Shown here: positions 61,101 through 64,000 of the stretch, piece after piece | Numbering within the stretch: position 1 is the first letter of the stretch | How the letters are laid out: every line of letters begins with the position of its first letter | Assembly: GCA_021234535.1 (NCBI GenBank) | Contig: CM037843.1 | Span: 39,123,200-39,187,199, forward strand | Direction: 5' to 3' | DNA length: 64,000 nt | DNA from: Stichopus chloronotus | Lineage: Eukaryota > Echinodermata > Holothuroidea > Aspidochirotida > Stichopodidae | Made by a program: the position numbers and the translations under genes | Notes under the pieces: model-generated | Database searches by the model: none | What the model saw: the letters and a program-made list of their open reading frames with translations, nothing else | Told to the model about the DNA's origin: nothing

Positions 61101-63332
61101 TGTGTATACATAATAAGAAATGCCCTCATTACTAAATCTGTCTTAACTATAGAGTGTAATATGCAGACTTCTTAGATAACTATCAAATAATCCAGTTAAA
61201 GAGGAAACCCAGTAACCTTTGACAGATATAACCAGTATGGCTCCAGTAATCATGTTTACAAAGTCTCACAAACTTGTAAGTATCCTCTAGTGAAACCATT
61301 AGAATTTTTTTAAGAGCATTAGTTTTGCATTTGTCAAGGCAGTAAGAATTAAAATAATAGTCCTCTGTGTACAAAGCTTTCTTTGCTCATGCTGCAAGTT
61401 CATCTTCAACTGAAAGTCAATAAATATGTACACAACATGAAGAAATTTCCAACCATTGTTGTTCTAGAGGAGTTTTTCAGAGTTACAAAAGAAAAGGGAG
61501 GTGTTTTGGGAGACCTAGCTTTGCACTTATCAGCAACCCGTCTGCACTTTCATTCAAATCAATGCTAGCCTGCTGTTCGTGTTCAATCTCTAACTGAAGT
61601 TGGGCCGCTTCTTTTTCATGCTTTTTTCAACTGTAAAAATTCTGATCTTTCTCCTCTTTGTCTCTTTTGTTCATCCTTAATCAATTGTTCCACTTAAAGT
61701 GATTGCGTGTGTACTGGAAAACCAAAAATATAAGATTATGTTTGATCTTAACTTTTTCTTTATTTTTTAAGTGTACAAGCGAGGTTAAACATGAACTGAT
61801 GATGTCTTTCAGTGAAGGAAAATGACAGTAACTACTTCGAGTAAGCAAAGGGATTGGCTTAAAACAGTAAAAAACAGAAATCATATTTGAAAATTAACGG
61901 TTCTTACTGTAAGCCTCTACATAACGAATATGCAACAGTACAAGTCTCACTAGTGTATCACAAACATACCACTTAAGTCGTCACTCCTTGGTCGGTATCG
62001 GGAATTGTAGTATTTGGTGAAAGGAAGCGCTGTATTTACAATAACCTAAGAACTGAACACAACATTGCAACGTCAGTGATCCTGAGTTGTTTTGACTAAC
62101 TGAATATTCAATACTAGTATACTTCCCATTGTCTTGTTCAAAGAAGCACACCATTGATTTGAATGAAAACTGTCAACCGCTGCATTATCCTATTCTATAT
62201 TTTTTGTGGTTCTGTTAGAGGAATTTGAAATCATATGGCAGAATTGACCAACTGAAACCTATTTATTTTCCCAGATTGTCTGAATGGTGTAATTAAAAGC
62301 CTTACCAAACTTTCGGAGATGAAGTTTCAATGCTTTTCCTTTTTGCCTACACACACAATCATTTTAACCCAAATTTCTCACCAGCTTCAATCAGTTTGAC
62401 TAAAATACCATCTTTCCGAAATTCACACTCAAACAGCTTTACGTATCAGATGTGGTCACCGATATTTAGAATGGCGTACAATATTTTGCACTATCCTCAC
62501 CCCAAAAAACTTTCGCCCATAAGTTTGGCTAACAATCTAAATATCAGAATATTCTCAACATGCAGTATCCATGTGACTGCAAATGGTACAATTTAAGCCT
62601 CCTGGATAGCCCCCCCCCAGAATATTAAATGCTTTGATCTCATTTTTAGACCTGTAGCAGACCAGAAATTTACAACTGGTTAGGCCAACATGCATTTATT
62701 TGATTTAAGGCTTTTGTTAAGAGAGGAGGAGAAAACCAGGTCTGATTTGGGTGCCAAATGTGTGGGACTTTCGCTGTTCCCTTTTAAAGACAAAAATAGC
62801 TTCAACTTATTTCTTTCTATGCATTTGTCAAATTACCAATTTTTTAAGGGTTTCAAATTTTGGGGAGCATGTAATCTAAAATTGTCAACACTTTGCTTTC
62901 ATTTAGTGAAAAATTAACAACATAAACCAGAGAATAACACCACTAGTTAGTGATGTAAAAAGAGACACTAAAATATCACAAATTGGTTCCTCAGTAAAAA
63001 AGAATCACCCATTAAATCTCTCTTTTCCATAACAAGTTTATATCAAGCTTAGGTACTGCTCTTGAAATTGGCAAAACAAGCGGCTAATTGAGGGACATCA
63101 CTGTTATTGCTACAAGAGTTTTCATTCGTCGATCAGTTCTTTCTTCGTGTTTTTTTTTCTTTGTGGTAGCTAAATCCAATTTTGGTTTCAACTTCAATCA
63201 TTTCAGTCGATTTGAACATCCGATGGTGGAATCTTTTGCTTCATCTTCTGATCCGAGACGAGCGGAGCACTCGCCGGATTGCTCTCGATGGTTTGCAGAG
63301 ACTTTCGAGAACAGCTGGACTCTCTACAAGGG
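31138..63332 (+). CDS. THADA: THADA / Trm732 orthologue, 34 coding exons, 3' end outside window
   Basis: This is a large ARM/HEAT-repeat protein. In human and yeast (THADA, Trm732) the family partners FTSJ1/Trm7 for 2'-O-methylation of tRNA position 32; Drosophila THADA also acts on SERCA at the ER. I joined 34 exons with GT-AG borders; phases match at every junction and give 1704 codons plus one base with no stop. Family signatures occur in order: SCMENF-like HMENFPLGE (about residue 137), IRHQ (393), GLLCDSN (617), SLLEAAVSGPMYG (863), CCWRSMKEV (961), SKHRGAFELAY (1020), LCATRRSAGLPF (1070), HALNVLRALYRDTRLGE (1123), VRNSSTLLFSALVTRIFG (1163), TGREFFSRFPSL (1195) and AARAL (1275). The DUF2428 core spans about exons 18-25. 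The human protein has 1953 residues, so about 200 C-terminal residues lie beyond the window. The ATG at 31138 matches the human N-terminal alignment. The orthology is clear from the sequence; function is by family. Confidence 0.96.
31577..31674 (+). CDS. THADA: THADA exon 2
   Basis: Residues about 10-42, including LSLKGSEFSLWEML and the end HFKK. Acceptor TGACAG, donor GTAAGT, ends in phase 0. It aligns with the SFADVEGKNLASLL region of human THADA. Confidence 0.9.
31967..32097 (+). CDS. THADA: THADA exon 3
   Basis: Residues about 43-86, starting IAQILKKSQWNGIDR and containing LAGIYKAVEPKSA, which matches human DILAGIYLSLSLKNP. Acceptor CTGTAG, donor GTATTA, ends in phase 2. Confidence 0.92.
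32617..32810 (+). CDS. THADA: THADA exon 4
   Basis: Residues about 86-150, containing DFVSGHMENFPLGELVIK, equivalent to the conserved SSCMENFNLG segment of human THADA. Donor GTTAGT, ends in phase 1. Confidence 0.93.
33386..33434 (+). CDS. THADA: THADA exon 5 (49 nt)
   Basis: A short exon, residues about 151-166 (VMSFLCGCLSQIIVLT). Acceptor GTTACAG, donor GTGAGC. Phases 1 in and 2 out fit both neighbours. It is the smallest internal coding exon here and is easily missed by gene finders. Confidence 0.87.
34109..34287 (+). CDS. THADA: THADA exon 6
   Basis: Residues about 167-226, containing VEKTELMHHCLACLKTII and EALEGIISCSYEVL, an amphipathic-helix segment aligning with human IIQTQLMNDLLVGIRV. 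Acceptor ACAAAG, donor GTAAAG. Confidence 0.9.
34471..34562 (+). CDS. THADA: THADA exon 7
   Basis: Residues about 227-257, including RSAAGMTVALMAKVKSIEQD, which aligns with human STSGLAIILFIKTMF. Acceptor GACACAG, donor GTCTGT, ends in phase 0. Confidence 0.9.
34677..35292. mobile_element. TTAA-flanked foldback element A, THADA intron 7
   Basis: It starts AGGGGAAATCAGGGTTT and ends with the exact complement AAACCCTGATTTCCCCT (17-bp terminal inverted repeats). TTAA lies directly on each side (34673-34676 and 35293-35296). 616 bp, no ORF. This is the pattern of a non-autonomous DNA element with TTAA target choice, as in piggyBac-type transposons. Confidence 0.85.
35697..36078. repeat. 42-bp tandem array in THADA intron 7
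   Basis: About nine units of 42 bp, of the form AGAGTAGCAGGTACATAATA then CTGAGTAGCATATCTTTCTTGC. Most units hold a pyrimidine-CAG (TCTTTCTTGCAG) and an AG-GTAC, which look like splice sites. It lies about 525 bp before exon 8. Confidence 0.93.
36603..36829 (+). CDS. THADA: THADA exon 8
   Basis: Residues about 258-332, from FILSFVEETGKAAIG through LFLIHGVLAMYSPSALLQ, aligning with human AVLFLCQGTLAMLDW. The donor GTATAA after CAGAC is weak in consensus but restores the frame of exon 9. Confidence 0.88.
37340..37514 (+). CDS. THADA: THADA exon 9
   Basis: Residues about 333-391, with LTEASWSLCAAK and ending LLVYIWRNWDHPVD, equivalent to human LLEYVYTHWEHPLD. Acceptor ATGTAG, donor GTAAGC, phase 0. 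Confidence 0.93.
38706..38766. repeat. 15-17-bp repeat of CCTTTGACCCTTTCA, THADA intron 9
   Basis: Four to five copies of CCTTTGACCCTTTCA. On the - strand this is GGGTCAAAGGTGAAA, close to a DR1 nuclear-receptor site. It lies about 75 bp before exon 10. Confidence 0.8.
38841..38907 (+). CDS. THADA: THADA exon 10 (67 nt)
   Basis: Residues about 392-413: GIRHQCRSIFENLIHIHSI, matching human ALRHQTKIMFKNLLQMHRL. Acceptor TTCACAG, donor GTAGGT, ends in phase 1. Confidence 0.93.
39055..40265 (-). pseudogene. Jockey-like non-LTR retrotransposon RT remnant, antisense in THADA intron 10
   Basis: On the - strand, in shifting frames, I read reverse-transcriptase landmarks in the right order: KAFD, YGIRGIANDWISGYLSNRQQ, the RT block LRGSILGPKLFILYIGDI (consensus PQGSILGPLLFLLYINDI), then GNTYK, LTKKAIRLVYNAMFN, LKL.DLVEFKTSLPLFKAAND and, at the C-terminal end, KTWRKHNTDLRN. 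Several stops and frameshifts show it is dead. The catalytic FADD box is not recognisable. The type (jockey/CR1-like) is by family resemblance. Confidence 0.85.
40388..40581 (+). CDS. THADA: THADA exon 11
   Basis: Residues about 414-478, including SSSWHVRSKYSLLVSLV and SMTDQSIAPY, equivalent to human LEWHIKGKYTCLGCLV and VMGDQSLVPY. Acceptor TTCTTAG, donor GTAAGT. Confidence 0.95.
40757..40906 (+). CDS. THADA: THADA exon 12
   Basis: Residues about 479-528, ASELLEKLF at the start and NDWYDAWIRPSLTLLQEG in the middle, matching human IDQWHETWVSPLLFILCEG. Phase 0 at both ends. Confidence 0.95.
41170..41427 (+). CDS. THADA: THADA exon 13
   Basis: Residues about 529-614, with YFIRKVIKYNPHSLAFVI and LSILIMWLKVARTAG, aligning with human YYLPKLLSYSPESLQYMV and LGALMACLRIARAHG. 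Phase 0 at both ends. Confidence 0.95.
41789..41944 (+). CDS. THADA: THADA exon 14
   Basis: Residues about 615-666: IILDALGLLCDSNKTTEEL to FRQQMVALIKK. Human has VRIDTLGLLCESNRSTE and VRQQICSLLKK. The acceptor is a weak CTGCAAAG; the frame supports it. Confidence 0.92.
42412..42528 (+). CDS. THADA: THADA exon 15
   Basis: Residues about 667-705: MLYRMRESSKAFEKSLSK, aligning with human LFCRIQESSQVLYKLEQSK. Acceptor ATCAAAAG has no clear pyrimidine tract; donor GTAAGA. Phase 0 at both ends. Confidence 0.9.
42845..43600. repeat. Palindrome array, ATTATATGTCATATAAT type (copy 2), THADA intron 15
   Basis: The same repeat family as at 26.3-27.1 kb, with units in both orientations: TATATGACATATAATTCATT early and AATTATATGTCATATAATG later, with CGAAACAAATT or AATTTGTTTC spacers. 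The switch of orientation near 43.05-43.1 kb makes the whole array a large imperfect inverted repeat. Confidence 0.88.
43863..43977 (+). CDS. THADA: THADA exon 16
   Basis: Residues about 706-743: EFLAKFLQMLMEGLSPGC and the RATSLLIITTV segment, equivalent to human SLFEALFPGSSYSTRFSAL. Acceptor TTTTCAG, donor GTGCTC, ends in phase 1. Confidence 0.93.
44643..44794 (+). CDS. THADA: THADA exon 17
   Basis: Residues about 744-794, including LWNVRYSALLLHRLTDTFD and a C-terminal LKQDCLGWE. Human counterpart is LMECFTSTFEDVKILAFDLL. Acceptor TTCTCAG, donor GTATTT, phase 0 out. Confidence 0.92.
45454..45752 (+). CDS. THADA: THADA exon 18
   Basis: Residues about 795-893. It contains ALSLAASSKPHHCETASYL and SSLLEAAVSGPMYGILHCI, matching human ALELSTSTKPYDCVTASYL and SLLQAAAAFPMYGRVHCI. 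The DUF2428 core begins around here. Donor GTAAGA, phase 2 out. Confidence 0.97.
46064..46191 (+). CDS. THADA: THADA exon 19
   Basis: Residues about 894-936, with ASPTVCNSSPEGYIPE, matching human VSPVIQSSSPEGLIP. Acceptor ATTTCAG, donor GTGAGA, ends in phase 1. Confidence 0.96.
46325..46553. mobile_element. Tc1/mariner-like MITE, THADA intron 19
   Basis: Terminal inverted repeats CAGTACCCTGAAATTGGC and GCCAATTACGGGGTACTG (18 bp, three mismatches) are flanked by TA on each side. 229 bp with no ORF. The CAGT start and TA target fit a non-autonomous Tc1/mariner-class element. Confidence 0.8.
47090..47295 (+). CDS. THADA: THADA exon 20
   Basis: Residues about 937-1005, with the family hallmark VTPQMILVCCWRSMKEVSLT (human VTAQMVLVCCWRSMKEVALL) inside DUF2428. 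The acidic linker before it is shorter than in human. Phase 1 in, 0 out. Confidence 0.97.
47868..47977 (+). CDS. THADA: THADA exon 21
   Basis: Residues about 1006-1041, with MESKHRGAFELAYAGFEKL, matching human LQSRHRGAFELAYTGFVKL. Acceptor TTGTAG, donor GTAAAC, ends in phase 2. Confidence 0.97.
49135..49261 (+). CDS. THADA: THADA exon 22
   Basis: Residues about 1042-1084, with LPKKWLHDLLFEV and LCATRRSAGLPFAIQ; the human protein has LCATRRSAGIPFYIQ. This is the most conserved part of DUF2428. Donor GTCATA, phase 0 out. Confidence 0.97.
49575..49685 (+). CDS. THADA: THADA exon 23
   Basis: Residues about 1085-1121: AVVATEPDVLGKRNFKETM, aligning with human ALLASEPKKGRMDLLKITM. Phase 0 at both ends; acceptor CTCACAG, donor GTTGGT. 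Confidence 0.94.
49872..49908. repeat. 10-bp repeat ATGCAAGTAC
   Basis: About three and a half units of ATGCAAGTAC (one as TTGCAAGTAC) in THADA intron 23. Confidence 0.85.
50325..50447 (+). CDS. THADA: THADA exon 24
   Basis: Residues about 1122-1162: VHALNVLRALYRDTRLGEE and ADGVKAAVTGFGAQQWA, nearly the human VHALNILRALFRDTRLGEN and ADGAKAAILGFTSPVWA. Its codons are richer in CG than the introns. Phase 0 at both ends. Confidence 0.97.
51110..51201 (+). CDS. THADA: THADA exon 25
   Basis: Residues about 1163-1192: VRNSSTLLFSALVTRIFGVN, matching the human protein at 17 or 18 of these 20 positions, then REKDELSKKN. Donor GTAAAC, ends in phase 2. Confidence 0.97.
51599..52722. repeat. Repeat with ~156-bp tandem units and inverted ends, THADA intron 25
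   Basis: Two clear units begin GAATGCAAGGTATGTGG (51669) and GAATGCGAGGTATGTGG (51825) and share CTTGCATATTAATG; a third decays after 51.95 kb. The outer ends carry TGGTTCCTTGTA (51600) and its complement TACAAGGAACCA (about 52708). A GGCGTATGTATGTGTGT stretch near the left resembles one at 10.42 kb, so the families may be related. Confidence 0.65.
53256..53339 (+). CDS. THADA: THADA exon 26
   Basis: Residues about 1193-1220: MTGREFFSRFPSLHSFLMEQ, against human MTGREFFSRFPSLYPFLLKQ. Acceptor TTTTAG, donor GTATGT, phase 2 in and out. Confidence 0.97.
54737..54865 (+). CDS. THADA: THADA exon 27
   Basis: Residues about 1221-1263: HPSLFPTLIILSHLHPSYQ, aligning with human HPSMFLLLLVLERLYASP, ending MIPLVV. 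Acceptor TTTGCAG, donor GTAAAT. Confidence 0.95.
55484..55652 (+). CDS. THADA: THADA exon 28
   Basis: Residues about 1264-1320, starting RCSKCAVYMTRYMAARAL (human RCGHSPVYHSREMAARAL) and ending with QNQLHGSLLM (human QNHIHGTLLQ). Acceptor TTAACAG, donor GTGAGT, phase 0 out. Confidence 0.97.
55923..56038 (+). CDS. THADA: THADA exon 29
   Basis: Residues about 1321-1358: VMNLINSHIRKSGTIPAI to PLFISHRWIFS. Conservation is lower, but it fits phase 0 in and 2 out between two sure exons and follows the VFHLLQ segment of human THADA. Confidence 0.88.
56750..57491. mobile_element. TTAA-flanked long-arm foldback element B, THADA intron 29
   Basis: Two inverted arms of about 225 bp (56750-56975 and 57265-57491) match at most positions, for example AGGGGAATTC, CAAGGAACATGTC and CATTATGATGTAATTG. 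A unique centre of about 290 bp separates them. TTAA flanks both ends (56746-56749, 57492-57495). The RNA would fold into a long hairpin. The AGGGGAA ends resemble element A. Confidence 0.9.
57789..58356 (+). CDS. THADA: THADA exon 30 (568 nt, largest)
   Basis: Residues about 1359-1548, starting CATTKATFLQIVNQILL. Two donors overlap: GTAAGG after CTAG, and GTGAGT after GGTAAG. Only the second (exon end 58356) keeps the frame into exon 31, since the first gives an immediate stop. The long exon may reflect intron loss. Confidence 0.9.
58420..58640. mobile_element. hAT-like MITE with perfect 8-bp target duplication, THADA intron 30
   Basis: Starts CAGGGGCGTAGCCA and ends TGGCTATGCCACTG (14-bp inverted ends with two mismatches). 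The 8-bp direct repeat GTACATAG lies at 58412-58419 and 58641-58648. 221 bp, GC-rich compared with the intron, with runs of C and G. The CAGNGGCGTAGCC end and 8-bp duplication are typical of hAT-derived elements in animals. Confidence 0.92.
59006..59133 (+). CDS. THADA: THADA exon 31
   Basis: Residues about 1549-1590: VIEVLAKNFAVQDVTRILSR to LELASHHSI. Acceptor ATACAG, donor GTAAAT, ends in phase 2. It aligns loosely with the human CFCKILKILHCMD region. Confidence 0.85.
59633..59696 (+). CDS. THADA: THADA exon 32 (64 nt)
   Basis: Residues about 1591-1612: DDICSPVITITGNLIFAEG. Long T tract with TTTCTCTCAG acceptor, donor GTACGT, phase 0 out. It corresponds to human EIQSVALRLASKVISHH. Confidence 0.85.
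60060..60295 (+). repeat. ~147-bp repeat, third locus, THADA intron 32
   Basis: About 1.5 units: AGGTCAAAGGTCATTTGATG, then AATTTCGG, ATAATCTCAAGAAAAGAAGC and a leading GACAGATGTCATTTTCAG, all matching the other two arrays. Confidence 0.82.
60490..60640 (+). CDS. THADA: THADA exon 33
   Basis: Residues about 1613-1662: LSGWTRMAEYLYCEESSTEL, aligning with human LKQWVQLVILSCEDHLPTES, then AALFDIQLAAWKC. Acceptor TTTACAG, donor GTAGTG, ends in phase 1. Confidence 0.88.
60641..63206 (+). other. THADA intron 33
   Basis: The longest THADA intron, 2.6 kb. It contains short open frames in AT-rich sequence, such as one at 62330-62596, but no homology I recognise. Confidence 0.6.
63207..63332 (+). CDS. 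THADA: THADA exon 34, last seen in window
   Basis: Residues about 1663-1704: VDLNIRWWNLLLHLLIRDER and ALDGLQRLSR, aligning with human LALWKCVLTLLQSEEQAVRDAA. Acceptor ATTTCAG, donor GTAAAA after AAGGG, ends in phase 1. No later exon is recognisable before base 64000. Confidence 0.87.
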
Positions 63333-64000
63333 GTAAAATACCACATTTTTGAATTTTTAAAATCATCAAGCTGTCCAGCTTGTGACAGTGGTCTTGTGAC
63401 AGCTTGTGACAGTGGTCTTCGGCTTTTTTGGAGTCAGACCGATGTGTCATGTCCTTGCCTAAAAGATGAGAAGTGATTTTCTTTTGTGTTACCCTTTTCT
63501 GTTTTAATTACCCTCCCTCCTCTACCCTCACATTTCTCTCTATTTGTGCCCATCATCGTCTCCACTTGCTTTTCTTCCTCTTTCTTCTATCCTCATCGTC
63601 ATCTCTCCTGTCTGCTTCTCCTCTTTATTCTCATCTCCCTAATGTGGTATTCTCAGTCAACTGGCTGGGAGGGGGTGGGAAATGTTTTCCCTTCCATGTA
63701 TTCACCACCTCTCCCCTTTTTCAGATATTTTGATTCCATTAAGGAATGCCAGCAAAAGTGAATTCTGAATATTGTCGCATGTGGTACTTTTGGCCCTCCG
63801 TGACAAAAATTACAAACAAGTATATTTTCTTAAAAAAATATTCAAGTCAAACTCAGAATTGCAGTCAAATATCAAGTGGTGGTCTCTACCATCAACAATG
63901 TAAAGCCAAAATGTTTGCCACCCGTATTGTTTTGACATTCCTTCTATCATTCCTTTTACAAATAAAACCTTGAACAATTTCCAGCTTTTAGATTTCACTG
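63333..64000 (+). other. Start of THADA intron 34
   Basis: Contains a 24-bp duplication (AGCTTGTGACAGTGGTCTT twice, near 63375-63420) and a strong CT tract ending TATTCTCAG at 63656. The short sequence after that AG does not resemble the next THADA segment. Confidence 0.5.

Noticed and set aside
60977..61200. Another TTAA-AGGGG element
   Set aside because: Only a left end (TTAAAGGGGTGATG) is visible; no matching inverted right end was found downstream.
63657..63680. Possible next THADA exon after a long CT tract
   Set aside because: VNWLGG then a GTGGGA donor would be very short and does not resemble the human sequence after exon 34.
1..64000. tRNA, rRNA, CRISPR, operons or bacterial mobile systems
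   Set aside because: No tRNA A/B boxes, rRNA segments or spaced direct repeats of CRISPR type were seen, and the window is clearly from a eukaryotic nuclear genome.

Overview
The window reads as an intron-rich, AT-rich invertebrate animal genome. An echinoderm or related deuterostome is the best guess. It rests on overall character (split genes with short exons, GT-AG introns of 0.1-2.6 kb, jockey-type and copia-type retroelement fossils, many short TTAA-flanked elements) and not on a diagnostic marker. I see no prokaryotic, organellar or viral genes.

The dominant feature is one gene on the + strand from about 31.1 kb past the end of the useful sequence: the orthologue of THADA/Trm732, the large ARM/HEAT-repeat partner of the FTSJ1/Trm7 tRNA 2'-O-methyltransferase. 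I assembled 34 consecutive coding exons (31138-63332). All splice phases agree, and the chain gives 1704 codons plus one base of uninterrupted reading frame. It aligns from the N-terminus to roughly the last 200 residues of the human protein (1953 aa). The last exon or exons lie beyond base 64000.

Layout. 1-15 kb is mostly non-coding, with a 45-bp minisatellite (3.2-4.1 kb), a ~147-bp repeat array (10.4-11.4 kb), several weak exon candidates on both strands and a poly(A)-signal cluster near 14.7 kb. 15-22 kb is a transposon-rich block: dispersed and inverted repeats, two TTAA-flanked elements, more ~147-bp repeat, and the 3' end of a frameshifted copia-type retrotransposon. 23.1-25.8 kb (- strand) holds a two-exon gene for a 313-aa secreted cysteine-rich glycoprotein of unknown family, plus a short single-pass membrane ORF. 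26-30.1 kb is repeat: an ATATGACATATAAT-type palindrome array and a locally duplicated block. 30.1-31.1 kb is the likely THADA promoter side.

Inside THADA, the introns carry an antisense jockey-like LINE remnant (intron 10), TTAA-flanked foldback elements (introns 7 and 29), a Tc1/mariner-like MITE (intron 19), an hAT-like MITE with a perfect 8-bp target duplication (intron 30), a 42-bp array rich in splice-site-like motifs (intron 7), a second palindrome array (intron 15) and ~147-bp repeat (intron 32). I found no multi-gene system. The most interesting non-genic signals are the TTAA-flanked elements, the nucleosome-length repeat whose units hold nuclear-receptor DR1-like sites, and the shared palindrome arrays.
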